Source of the DNA: Candidatus Woesearchaeota archaeon
GTDB taxonomy: Archaea; Nanobdellota; Nanobdellia; Woesearchaeales; JACPBO01
Assembly: GCA_016180285.1 (NCBI GenBank)
Contig: JACPBO010000021.1
Coordinates: 1-45,885, forward strand
Direction: 5' to 3'
DNA: 45,885 bases
Shown: positions 32,755 through 40,194 of the stretch, piece after piece
Layout of the letters: each line of letters opens with the position of its first letter
How positions within the stretch are numbered: the stretch's first letter is position 1
Program-made: the position numbers and the translations under genes
Notes under the pieces: generated by a model
Told to the model about the DNA's origin: nothing
Database searches by the model: none
The model's input: the letters and a program-made list of their open reading frames with translations, nothing else

Positions 32755-33873
32755 TTAAACGGCTTTTTTTACAAATTGAGTTGGGCTTCCTCCCCAAACT
32801 TCATTTGCAGGTATTTCTTTTTGCGCAAAACTATATGGCTCTATGATGCTGTTCTCGCCTATTGTTGTTCCTGTCCTTATTAAAACATGCTCTTTTATTA
32901 CAGCATTCTTTTTTATTAAAACCCTTCCGAAAATAGTTTGTGTTGTGGTATATTCGTGCCCTGCTATTTCGCTATTCTCCCCTATCACCACATTGTCTTC
33001 AACAGTTATTGTATCCGGGTAAATATGGTCAAACGTAACGCCCCTCTTTATTATTACATTTTTGCCTATCTTTGCGCCAGCCATTCTTAACAAAAAGTTC
33101 TTTAATGGCGATGGCCCCATTAACTTCGTGGTTTCTATTATAACGCCGTTATATAATATCCTGAAAACATTTCGCGCCCTCCACCAGTCATCTCCTGCAT
33201 TAAGCCTTTTCCCATTGTAATGGAATTTGATAAAGTTAACCTCTTTGTTTCTTTGGAACTCTCTGACTTTTTTATTAAAATCCGAATAATATTCCCTGCA
33301 CTTCCCGTCGCTTGGCTTGAAATACTTTTCAAGCTCTTCTTCTGTGAATTTTTTAAGTGTTTTTGCCGGCTTGCCCCCCCATAATTCGCCAGATGGCATT
33401 TCTGACTGCAATTCAGAGCCAAGATTAAGTATGCTGTTTTCATTTATAACAGCTCCCGGCCCTAAATAGGAATAGCCTCCCACCAAAACTCTTTTTTCAA
33501 CAACAACCTTTCCAATTGTAAGTTTGCTGTCTTTATATTCGTGAGCCATCAGCTTATTTGGGCCCCCTACCAAGGCCCCATCCTTAACATTGATCAGCTC
33601 CGGAAAATAAGGATCAAAAATAATGTCATTTGGCAGGCAGACATCACGGCCTATCTTCAATCCTGTAAGCCTCACCAGCCAGTTCTTAAATCCTGATGGG
33701 ATGATTTTTCTGGATAATTGTATGATGAGCTTGTTAAATAATATCTTGAATGGATGTATGTTATAGCTCTTTACTGGCATGTCGATAGTAAATTTTTTAT
33801 TTTCAGGGCCAGCTAACAGCTCCCTGACTTTTTCCTTTATTATCTCTTTATAGCTCATTTTCACCTTCATCAT
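32755..33873 (-). CDS. Tandem left-handed beta-helix (hexapeptide) acyltransferase-like protein
   Basis: A 372-residue protein with two copies of the same unit. Each starts with an amphipathic helix (FKNWLVRLTGLKIGRDVCLP and LKNFLLRMAGAKIGKNVIIK), then hexapeptide turns forming a beta-helix with an inserted HEY loop (LMAHEYKDSKL and IAGHEYTTTQT), and ends ELWGGKPAKTLKKF or EVWGGSPTQFVKKA. This is the fold of trimeric acyltransferases such as maltose/galactoside acetyltransferases. Fusion of two units suggests a pseudo-trimeric or hexameric ring. Start alternatives are ATGs one and five codons in. It lies between gatE (8 nt) and the hydrolase. Confidence 0.82.
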   Translation of the reverse strand: MMKVKMSYKEIIKEKVRELLAGPENKKFTIDMPVKSYNIHPFKILFNKLIIQLSRKIIPSGFKNWLVRLTGLKIGRDVCLPNDIIFDPYFPELINVKDGALVGGPNKLMAHEYKDSKLTIGKVVVEKRVLVGGYSYLGPGAVINENSILNLGSELQSEMPSGELWGGKPAKTLKKFTEEELEKYFKPSDGKCREYYSDFNKKVREFQRNKEVNFIKFHYNGKRLNAGDDWWRARNVFRILYNGVIIETTKLMGPSPLKNFLLRMAGAKIGKNVIIKRGVTFDHIYPDTITVEDNVVIGENSEIAGHEYTTTQTIFGRVLIKKNAVIKEHVLIRTGTTIGENSIIEPYSFAQKEIPANEVWGGSPTQFVKKAV

Positions 33874-33881
33874 AGACTGCT

Positions 33882-35300
33882 CTACTTGATAAATTTTTTC
33901 AAAATATCCATAATGCTGTTTCCATCGGCCTTTCCCCTATACTTAGCCATCACAATGCCCATATACGCGCCTGCGCTCAGTCCGGGCTTTTCTTTTATTA
34001 TTTTTTTGATTTCTTCTTCAATCTCTTTGTTATCAGCAGCTTCATACTTCTTGATTATTTCCTTTAACTCCTTTTTGCCAGCAAGCTCAAGCAAAATTTC
34101 ATTTACAGCGGACTTCGGTATTTTTTTATCATTAAATAAACTTAAAACTGCTGCAATCTGCTCCTCGGTCACTTCCTTATTGTAGCGCGCCTTTATGTCT
34201 TTTGGCGTTAAGATTAAAGAAGAAGCAATAAGCCCTGGCTCAATGTTCTTGAATTTTCCAGCATATTTTTCAAAATCAATCTCTTCCTTCACAAGCTGAG
34301 TTGCCAAATCCCTGCTTATCTTGTATTTGCCCTCTAAATTTTTTATTTTGTCCTGTATCAGCTCAGGCAGCTTTATATTTTTAATGCCGCATTTTATAGG
34401 AATTACGTCAGTTTCGGGGTACATTCTTTCTGCTCCCGGCATTGGCCTTAGAAAGGACGTTGTTAAGTTTGGCTCAGCCTTTCTCACTTCTTCATTCAGC
34501 TTTTTTCCTTTTTTAATCTCTTCCAACTGCCTTTTAACTTCGTATTCTATTATCTTCGGAATTGACTTCAGTTCCTGAAATCCCTTTATCTCCACCCTTG
34601 GATGCCCTTTTATTGACGAGTTAATGTCCTGCCTTATTGTTCCGATTCCTCTTTTGCAGCCTCCTGTGCTTCTTAAAAGCATTCCGAGCTTTTCAGCGGT
34701 TTCCTTAACATGCTCCGGGTCTTTCAGTTCAGCTCCGGTTGCAATCTCTATCAATGGAATCCCTAATCTGTCAAGCCTGTATTCTGTGAAATCTTTGCTT
34801 TCTTTTATTTTCTGGGCAGCCTCTTCTTCCAGGCAGATTGTCGGAATGCTGACATTGCCTTTTGAAGTTTCAATAAATCCGTTTCTCGCAATCAGCGCTG
34901 TTCTCTGAAATCCAGATGTGTTGCTGCCGTCAATAACTGTTTTTCTCATAACCTGAATTTCATCAACAACCTTTGCATTCAAAAGCAGTGCAACCTGCAA
35001 AGCTATATATAGTGCATCTTTGTTTATTTGATGCGGAGGTTCATCATCGTATTCTACTAGGCAGGTATCTTCGGAGCTGCTTTCATAAAGAAATTTTTTG
35101 CCTTTTGCCATCTCATACTTTGCAGCTTCATCTATTATGCCCAGCTCGCCAGCAACTGCCCTGAGCTTTCTTTCTACTTTTATATCTGCTTCTTTGCCGG
35201 AGTTCAGTGTCAGGCAGTTGCAGAACAGCTTTTTGCCTTCAAGCTGCTGATGACACTCAAGACCTGCTTTAAAGCCTAATTTTTCATAATCCAATTCCAC
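33882..35300 (-). CDS. gatE: Glutamyl-tRNA(Gln) amidotransferase subunit E lacking the GAD insert
   Basis: A 472-residue kinase/tRNA-recognition subunit of the archaeal GatDE complex that converts Glu-tRNA(Gln) to Gln-tRNA(Gln). The cradle domain has GLECHQQLEGKKLFCNC, SNTSGFQRTALIA, ISIPTICLEEEAAQK-like EEEAA and RLDRLGIPLIEIATG; later IGTIRQDINSSI, RPMPGAERMYPETD and the YqeY-like tail KKIIKEKPGLSAGAYMGIVM. Most GatE proteins are about 620-630 residues because an AspRS-like GAD domain sits before PGAxRMYPETD. Here it is absent, as in GatB. GatD is not in the window. The GTG at 35300 has AGGGGTG upstream; a GTG at 35312 is possible. Confidence 0.88.
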   Translation of the reverse strand: MELDYEKLGFKAGLECHQQLEGKKLFCNCLTLNSGKEADIKVERKLRAVAGELGIIDEAAKYEMAKGKKFLYESSSEDTCLVEYDDEPPHQINKDALYIALQVALLLNAKVVDEIQVMRKTVIDGSNTSGFQRTALIARNGFIETSKGNVSIPTICLEEEAAQKIKESKDFTEYRLDRLGIPLIEIATGAELKDPEHVKETAEKLGMLLRSTGGCKRGIGTIRQDINSSIKGHPRVEIKGFQELKSIPKIIEYEVKRQLEEIKKGKKLNEEVRKAEPNLTTSFLRPMPGAERMYPETDVIPIKCGIKNIKLPELIQDKIKNLEGKYKISRDLATQLVKEEIDFEKYAGKFKNIEPGLIASSLILTPKDIKARYNKEVTEEQIAAVLSLFNDKKIPKSAVNEILLELAGKKELKEIIKKYEAADNKEIEEEIKKIIKEKPGLSAGAYMGIVMAKYRGKADGNSIMDILKKFIK

Positions 35301-36516
35301 TTGTGCATACACCCCTTAAATAGACTATCTTTTTTTGATTAAAAAAATATTTTTTTGTTTTATTGACCAAATCAACCACTTGTTTAGAGTTATATAATCC
35401 TACTTTAAATATATTTTGTTTCTCTGAAAGTGATGGGGCGAATCCTAACTTTCTTAATGCAAATAAACACTCTTTGGCTAAATTTCCATCTTTAACTATA
35501 AACTCGAACCTAGGTAATTTTTTCTTTTTATTTCTAGTATAAGAATACGATAAGCACCCTTCAGTTTGGATAAATGCAGCCATTATCCTTTCGTAGTCAT
35601 CATTGAATAAACCCTCTAAAACCATTGGTTTTAATACGCCACTTTTATAACCAAGAGGAAATTCGTATTTTAAACATAAAAGTTGCTTTAAAGGACTTGA
35701 TGAGATGATTAATCTATCTTCGCCCCTTTTACCAATCGAGAATATTAAATGTTTTTCTTCTAAATTGAATTTCTTCATAATTATTTTCTTTATTTCTTTT
35801 AGACTTTCTATATCTCCTTTTTGATTGATTTCTATGTGGGTGCTTCTTAATTCCACATGCCCTTCTGTTCTCAACCAAATCAGCAAAACCATCAGATCGA
35901 CATCTACGCTATTCGTAGGAATAACCAGCTTGCCCGTCCTATTAGTTTTACTAAATAGGTGATGGCCGCTTAGTAAATTCCAGATGTTTATTTCTAAGAT
36001 TTGGGAGATCTTCAGTAGGGCGAGTAATGGTATTGTTTTTTTGTTATTTGCGATTGCTTTTTTATAACCGCATAAAAACGTAAATTTGTATAGAGGAAGT
36101 TTCATAAATTTACATGCTTCATGTAATAAGTTCTCAATGTTTTTATCTAATTCCAGATAACAAGACGAAAAATTTACTTTTATTCTAAACTCTCTTCCAC
36201 TCGGTTGTCTTCTTTTTAGAATCGTATTGTGCAAACAGAACCACAAATATTGATATTGGGCCGGCACCATTATATCGTCAAGGTTAATATTGCAAGAAGC
36301 TTCAACAATCCATAATGGTATTTCTGACTTTTTATCAAGATACGCGTTTATCATTGAGTGATTTACGCTATACTTTTCTAATAACCCTCTTTTTAGAGCA
36401 CACTCTATTGCGTTTTTTACATTTTCTGAATACTGAACAGAGTAAGGGCTATTTAATGATGTCAATTTCTCATTTTTATTTTCTGCGTCATTAAGTTCCA
36501 TTTTGAAATCACGCAT
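35284..36516 (-). CDS. LAGLIDADG-type protein (homing endonuclease-like), overlapping gatE
   Basis: A 410-residue protein (422 if a TTG at 36552 is used). The C-terminal 200 residues have two LAGLIDADG-like motifs, LMVLLIWLRTEGHVE and RIMAAFIQTEGCLS, with the expected helix ends, and following strands such as IEINQKGDIESLKEI and FEFIVKDGNLAKECLF. The N-terminal 200 residues look helical and may carry HTH-like DNA-binding units. It is free-standing: no intein or intron boundaries are visible. Its 3' end overlaps the gatE start by 17 nt. It may be a mobile endonuclease or a domesticated DNA-binding regulator. Confidence 0.72.
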   Translation of the reverse strand: MRDFKMELNDAENKNEKLTSLNSPYSVQYSENVKNAIECALKRGLLEKYSVNHSMINAYLDKKSEIPLWIVEASCNINLDDIMVPAQYQYLWFCLHNTILKRRQPSGREFRIKVNFSSCYLELDKNIENLLHEACKFMKLPLYKFTFLCGYKKAIANNKKTIPLLALLKISQILEINIWNLLSGHHLFSKTNRTGKLVIPTNSVDVDLMVLLIWLRTEGHVELRSTHIEINQKGDIESLKEIKKIIMKKFNLEEKHLIFSIGKRGEDRLIISSSPLKQLLCLKYEFPLGYKSGVLKPMVLEGLFNDDYERIMAAFIQTEGCLSYSYTRNKKKKLPRFEFIVKDGNLAKECLFALRKLGFAPSLSEKQNIFKVGLYNSKQVVDLVNKTKKYFFNQKKIVYLRGVCTSGIGL

Positions 36517-36530
36517 AAAAAGAAAGAGAT

Positions 36531-36548
36531 CCAACCCTTTCGGGTTGG
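36531..36548 (-). promoter_or_regulatory. GNRA-capped hairpin in the leader of the LAGLIDADG gene
   Basis: On the minus strand CCAACCC-GAAA-GGGTTGG is a perfect 7-bp stem with a GAAA tetraloop, followed by a pyrimidine-rich tract. It sits between the two divergent start regions. Transcribed leftward it could be a leader structure or an attenuator. Confidence 0.55.
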
Positions 36549-36585
36549 ACAAGGTTTCGTTGGAGGCGTTAATAATAGTAAAGTT

Positions 36586-36593
36586 TAAATTAT
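36586..36593 (+). promoter_or_regulatory. TATA box of the LMW-phosphatase-like gene
   Basis: tttaaatt lies about 25 nt before the ATG at 36614, a leaderless spacing, and fixes the start there rather than upstream at 36503. Confidence 0.5.
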
Positions 36594-36613
36594 GTGCTTG
36601 CCATTATCTTATT

Positions 36614-36934
36614 ATGAACGTATTGTTTGTATGCAATCAAAACCAAAACCGGAGCAAGACAGCTGAAAAGATATTTAAAGACAGATTTGAAACTAAATCT
36701 GCTGGCCTCTATAATACCCGGCCTCTTACTGAAAAACAGCTTTCGTGGGCTGATGTGGTTATAGTTATGGAAGACTCCCAAAGGAGTGAAATATCTCAGC
36801 GTTTTCCTAAACAATATATGCAAAAGCGCATTCTTTCTTTGAACATTCCTGACATTTACCATTACAACCAACCTGAGTTAATTGAAAATTTAAAATCCAA
36901 GTTTAATGAATTAATAAAAGGTGCATCATTTTAG
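36614..36934 (+). CDS. Low-molecular-weight protein tyrosine phosphatase-like protein
   Basis: A 106-residue protein. VLFVCNQNQNRSKTAEKIF contains the Cys-x5-Arg phosphatase loop at the N-terminus in the LMW-PTP manner; SAGLYNTRPLT and WADVVIVMEDSQRSEIS follow, and the C-terminus has LNIPDIYHYNQPELIENLK. It matches the short branch of the family in which the usual C-terminal DPxxxxF acid motif is altered to IPDxYxYxxPELI. It would dephosphorylate proteins or small phosphates in the cytosol. Transcribed alone; its end overlaps a small convergent gene by 9 nt. Confidence 0.85.
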   Translation: MNVLFVCNQNQNRSKTAEKIFKDRFETKSAGLYNTRPLTEKQLSWADVVIVMEDSQRSEISQRFPKQYMQKRILSLNIPDIYHYNQPELIENLKSKFNELIKGASF

Positions 36935-37105
36935 CCATTCATCAAATTGTTTCTTTGCTGTTTTCATTGTTCTGAATATCTTGGTTTCTGCTATTGACAT
37001 TCCTGGTATTTTTCTTGTTACCTTGAACATTTTCCCAATATGATTTTGGAGTTCCATTAAAGACACTTCCCATTTCTTAACGGGATGTTTTTTGCTCTGC
37101 TGCAT
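36926..37105 (-). CDS. Small basic protein, unknown, last gene of a three-gene mini-operon
   Basis: A 59-residue protein: MQQSKKHPVKKWEVSLMELQ, then NHIGKMFKVTRKIPGMSIAE and TKIFRTMKTAKKQFDEWLK. It is predicted helical and basic. A purine-rich GGAGAAG lies about 10 nt before the ATG. It is the third of three minus-strand small genes read from a TATA box at 37341. No family recognised. It overlaps the 3' end of the convergent phosphatase gene. Confidence 0.6.
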   Translation of the reverse strand: MQQSKKHPVKKWEVSLMELQNHIGKMFKVTRKIPGMSIAETKIFRTMKTAKKQFDEWLK

Positions 37106-37129
37106 TTTAATAAATCTTCTCCATTCATT

Positions 37130-37183
37130 TTAGTCTTCAACGAAATCTTCAAGTTCATCTTCAGTATAATAGTCATGATTCAT
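37130..37183 (-). CDS. Tiny acidic peptide gene between two small genes
   Basis: A 17-residue ORF, MNHDYYTEDELEDFVED, with a strong Shine-Dalgarno (AGAGGTGG) and an ATGA overlap with the preceding 46-residue gene. These signals favour real translation despite the size. Its net charge is strongly negative, opposite to the downstream 59-residue basic protein. Confidence 0.35.
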   Translation of the reverse strand: MNHDYYTEDELEDFVED

Positions 37184-37320
37184 ATTGACCACCTCTTGCT
37201 TATTTGAAAATCAAGCGCATTTTTCTTTTCAGTACTGCATGTCTTAAATGTAAGATCCTTAATCTGCTGGAAAAACAAGCTTCCTATTGTCGGAAGGCTG
37301 AGATCGATTTTGTTTATCAT
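37180..37320 (-). CDS. Small protein, unknown, first gene of a mini-operon
   Basis: A 46-residue protein: MINKIDLSLPTIGSLFFQQI, then KDLTFKTCSTEKKNALDFQI and SKRWSI. The ATG lies 25 nt after a TATTTAAATA box (37341-37350), a leaderless arrangement. Its TGA overlaps the next ATG as ATGA. No family recognised. The operon logic is the main evidence that it is a gene. Confidence 0.55.
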   Translation of the reverse strand: MINKIDLSLPTIGSLFFQQIKDLTFKTCSTEKKNALDFQISKRWSI

Positions 37321-37340
37321 GATAAGAATACAGATAAACT

Positions 37341-37350
37341 TATTTAAATA
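37341..37350 (-). promoter_or_regulatory. TATA box of the three-gene mini-operon
   Basis: tatttaaata reads as a TATA box on the minus strand, centred about 25 nt upstream of the ATG at 37320. Confidence 0.5.
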
Positions 37351-37414
37351 CTTCATTACCCCATCTGTCCACTGGCTTTTTCTAAAAAGCCTGAGATGCC
37401 TGAATTTTAAAGAG

Positions 37415-37675
37415 TTAGGGCTTTTGTCGTTCTTTTAAGCTTAGATCCATACCCGACATTGTTTTAATTCTTTCACATATGGAAGCATATCGCGCAATAG
37501 GCAGTTGTTCTTCAACAGAACCATCATAAAAAATGTTAACCACTTTTTTCTTTGGTTTCAACTTAATAGAGTTAACTGATGATCTGACAGCATTTAAAAT
37601 ATAAAAAGCGACAACTTTTGTAGGATCTTCTGGTCCTGATTCATCAATAATTTCTAATAGGTTGCTCTCGACCAT
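37415..37675 (-). CDS. Unknown 86-residue protein
   Basis: An acidic N-terminal helix (ESNLLEIIDESGPEDPTKVV), a strand-rich centre (KKKVVNIFYDGSVEEQ) and a C-terminal helix with YASICERIKTMSGMDL. No family recognised. A CTTATAAAG box (37697-37705) lies about 25 nt upstream of the ATG, so expression is probably leaderless and separate from orc1/cdc6. Confidence 0.65.
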   Translation of the reverse strand: MVESNLLEIIDESGPEDPTKVVAFYILNAVRSSVNSIKLKPKKKVVNIFYDGSVEEQLPIARYASICERIKTMSGMDLSLKERQKP

Positions 37676-37696
37676 AATGCAAGTAATGCCCTTGTG

Positions 37697-37705
37697 CTTA
37701 TAAAG
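37697..37705 (-). promoter_or_regulatory. TATA box of the 86-residue protein gene
   Basis: CTTTATAAG on the minus strand lies about 25 nt before the ATG at 37675 and just after the orc1/cdc6 stop region. Confidence 0.5.
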
Positions 37706-37731
37706 TTTATTAAAACAATCTAAGATCTTAC

Positions 37732-38799
37732 TTAAAACTCCGTCAGCTTCTTAGTCGTCTGGTACGTAATTATCGACGTGCTTCCGCCTGATCCTATGAT
37801 CTTCCTGATGCTGACAAACTTGTTCTTTTCAAGATCAGACACTTTCCTCTGGAATGTCTTGTAAGATGCCTGCCCGCTTTTCTTCTGGTAAATGCCAAAC
37901 AAATCCCCTATTTTTTCACCTGAATTCTGCTTTATGATGCTCAGTATAAGTTTCTCATCATCTTCCAATGAATCGCTGCTTTTTATTGAAAAATTTTCAA
38001 GCTTTTTTAATGCTTCTTTTGCATGCTCCATCTTTATCTTCCTGCTGCTTTTGTTTTCAGCGCAGTTTCCTGCTTCTCTCATTAAAAATAGCCCTGTTCT
38101 TATGTCGCCAATCTCTGCTGATTTTTCTGCAATTATTCCGAATGCATCTTCATCCCAGACTCCTGGAACAAACGCATACTCCAGCCTGCGCTTCAAAATT
38201 TCATAAGTTTCTTTTTCATCATAAGGCGGGAATTCAATCAGCTCAGGCAGCAGCCTTGACTTCAGCCTTTCATCAAGCTCGTCAAGCCAGGATTTGTAGT
38301 TTGTCACGATAATCACTGTTTTCCTGTAAATGTTCTCCAGGATGAAATAAATAAAATCAACATCCTCTGCCTTGTCGATTTCATCAAAAACAAAAACAGC
38401 TGATTTTTTATTGATGATTTCCTTTACAATGTCAAACAATTCATCTGTTTTCTTGTTCTGCGTGAACCTGTAATCGAGCTTGCTGCATAACTCCAGCATG
38501 ATTTTGTAGCTGCTGTTCCGCTGCCAGCAGTTTATGTAGATCGGGATAATGTCAGCAGTTTCCTCTTCAAGCTCGTTCACAACATGCCTTGTTGCAACTG
38601 TCTTGCCAACACCGGGCCTGCCGTAGATGAATACATTCTTCCCGTTTCTTTTCTGGAATAAGGGTTTTATGCAGGCTGCGATGAATCGCTGCTCTTTCTC
38701 ACGGAATGGGACAAGCTTCGGAATGTAATCATAGTCAAGGGCAACAGTATCCTGGAATATTGACTCATCTGATCTTAACATGTCTTTGAATAAGGTCAT
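37732..38799 (-). CDS. cdc6: Orc1/Cdc6 replication initiator
   Basis: A 355-residue AAA+ initiator. Walker A is IYGRPGVGKTVATRHV, Walker B is VFVFDEIDKAE, sensor 1 is TVIIVTNYKSW, then the RLLPELIEFPPYDEKET segment and sensor 2 region IGDIRTGLFLMREAG. The C-terminal winged helix (LILSIIKQNSGEKIGDLF to the end) binds origin DNA. It recognises replication origins and loads MCM; archaeal origins are often next to such genes. I saw no clear repeated ORB-like motif in the short flanks. A GGTATATAAATG-like element lies upstream near 38810-38825. Confidence 0.9.
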   Translation of the reverse strand: MTLFKDMLRSDESIFQDTVALDYDYIPKLVPFREKEQRFIAACIKPLFQKRNGKNVFIYGRPGVGKTVATRHVVNELEEETADIIPIYINCWQRNSSYKIMLELCSKLDYRFTQNKKTDELFDIVKEIINKKSAVFVFDEIDKAEDVDFIYFILENIYRKTVIIVTNYKSWLDELDERLKSRLLPELIEFPPYDEKETYEILKRRLEYAFVPGVWDEDAFGIIAEKSAEIGDIRTGLFLMREAGNCAENKSSRKIKMEHAKEALKKLENFSIKSSDSLEDDEKLILSIIKQNSGEKIGDLFGIYQKKSGQASYKTFQRKVSDLEKNKFVSIRKIIGSGGSTSIITYQTTKKLTEF

Positions 38800-38861
38800 A
38801 CATCGGAGTAAAGAAAAACGGTATATAAATGTTGTTAAAACTAATTGGTTTCTGAGAAAAG

Positions 38862-39572
38862 TTAAGGTAACATATTCTTTTCCCGATATTCTTCAATTAA
38901 GTCCTTCATAGTATAATCCACCCACGTATAAGAAGGGATAGTCAGATTAGTCAAACCAAGAGTCGTAAATGACATCCGATATTTTACAATTTCAAAATCA
39001 GGAAAACGACGTATAATGCCTTGAGATGGACAGTTATCACAACTTATTTTGAACGAAATTGATTCATGTTCCATTACATAATATGCCTTATTTGATATAG
39101 TTAGGATATGTAAAGGCTCTAATGAAGATCTGTTAGGAAACAAATCTTTTTCTGTTACATTGAATGCTAATGAATAGAATATTGTTTGACCCGGTCCTAT
39201 GCCTGTTTTATTTATAATATGAGGTGTATGTGGATTGATTTCAAATCTATATAGGTATATGGTCCCCGTGGAACGTAACGGATGTGTATTTGTTACATTT
39301 ATATACCATCTGCCTTCGCTTTCGTTTACCCAATCAACAACTTTTAATGTAACCGGACTTGTAATCCAAGTAGTATAATTTAATGTTTTTTCAGTGTTCT
39401 TTATAGAATCTTGTACACTAAGGGTGTAAAAAAACAACGATGTGAGAACTCCAAAAATAACTCCCCCTATAACATATTTATAGGAATTTTTTTCAGATTT
39501 TCTAAAAGCTTCTCTTAGTTTTTTAAATTCTTTACTAATAATCTCTTTAATTTGTTCTAGTGCAGTTGCCAT
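38862..39572 (-). CDS. Membrane-anchored extracytoplasmic protein, unknown
   Basis: A 236-residue protein. Residues 1-30 form a charged helix (EQIKEIISKEFKKLREAFRK), residues about 35-55 a membrane segment (YVIGGVIFGVLTSLFFYTL), and the rest is a beta-rich external domain with several NxT/NxS sites (NYTTW, NVTNT, NLTIP). The pattern of a cytoplasmic coil plus an outer beta-sandwich suggests surface anchoring. Start 39572 is an ATG; a TTG four codons upstream is less likely. No family recognised. Confidence 0.7.
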   Translation of the reverse strand: MATALEQIKEIISKEFKKLREAFRKSEKNSYKYVIGGVIFGVLTSLFFYTLSVQDSIKNTEKTLNYTTWITSPVTLKVVDWVNESEGRWYINVTNTHPLRSTGTIYLYRFEINPHTPHIINKTGIGPGQTIFYSLAFNVTEKDLFPNRSSLEPLHILTISNKAYYVMEHESISFKISCDNCPSQGIIRRFPDFEIVKYRMSFTTLGLTNLTIPSYTWVDYTMKDLIEEYREKNMLP

Positions 39573-39639
39573 TTTACATGCCAATTATTTTTACTTTTAT
39601 TTATTAGAAATTTACTTAACTATAAATAGTTTTTGCTTA

Positions 39640-40194
39640 TCAAAACATCCACCGAATCATCCCTGAAAACAGCAGCATGCTGCCAAGATCTGCCACAGAC
39701 GTTGTTATCGGGATCAGCATGTCATCAGGATCCTCTTTCCTGTGGTAAACATAAAGCCCGCCGATAATTGAGATCAAAAATATTATCACGACAAGCAAGG
39801 CTGTTGTCAGAGCAACCAGCCCGATTATTTTTAAGAGCAGAATAATATCGAAACTAAAGCCTCTTGCATAAGCAATAAAAACTGACAAAATCGATATGTA
39901 AACAGCAGATATCAATGCAATCGGAATTATTACCCTGTAAAGATGCTTCACGAAATGAGAGCGCCACCACGGCCTTTTAATCTTTCTTTCATACAATGCT
40001 GTTGTGAATTTTGAAGTTATTATCATTCCAAAATCCCCTATCATGTCATTCAGCGAAGGAAGAAGAATAAGCAGGGGAATTATTGCAGCCAGCTTTATCT
40101 GAATAGTCTGCAATCCAAACCCGCCAACAGAGCTTAAGATAGAAGCCAATATCAGCACCTTAAGGCTCTCTTTGATTATCTTGCCGATTATCAT
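39640..40194 (-). CDS. MgtE-type divalent cation transporter half, second gene
   Basis: A 184-residue polytopic protein with about five membrane helices. It shows the MgtE membrane-domain pattern: LSSVGGFGLQ near the start, LLPSLNDMIGDFGMIITSK in the middle, and RKEDPDDMLIPITTSVADLGSMLL at the end, where the DPDD and TTxxAD residues line the ion path. It overlaps the upstream half by 4 nt, so two separate half-transporters probably form a heterodimer. Lacks the cytosolic CBS/N domains of bacterial MgtE. Mg2+ is the likely ion. Confidence 0.85.
   Translation of the reverse strand: MIIGKIIKESLKVLILASILSSVGGFGLQTIQIKLAAIIPLLILLPSLNDMIGDFGMIITSKFTTALYERKIKRPWWRSHFVKHLYRVIIPIALISAVYISILSVFIAYARGFSFDIILLLKIIGLVALTTALLVVIIFLISIIGGLYVYHRKEDPDDMLIPITTSVADLGSMLLFSGMIRWMF

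Noticed and set aside
35284-36552. LAGLIDADG gene as an intein or group I intron of gatE
   Set aside because: It precedes gatE rather than interrupting it, has its own start region, and no block A/G or intron boundary motifs are present.
36503-36613. Upstream extension of the LMW-phosphatase gene to 36503
   Set aside because: The TATA box for this gene lies at 36586, inside the extension, and the extension has no family similarity.
37676-38862. Replication origin next to orc1/cdc6
   Set aside because: No repeated ORB-like element or long inverted repeats found in the short flanks. Cumulative skew over the genome would be needed.
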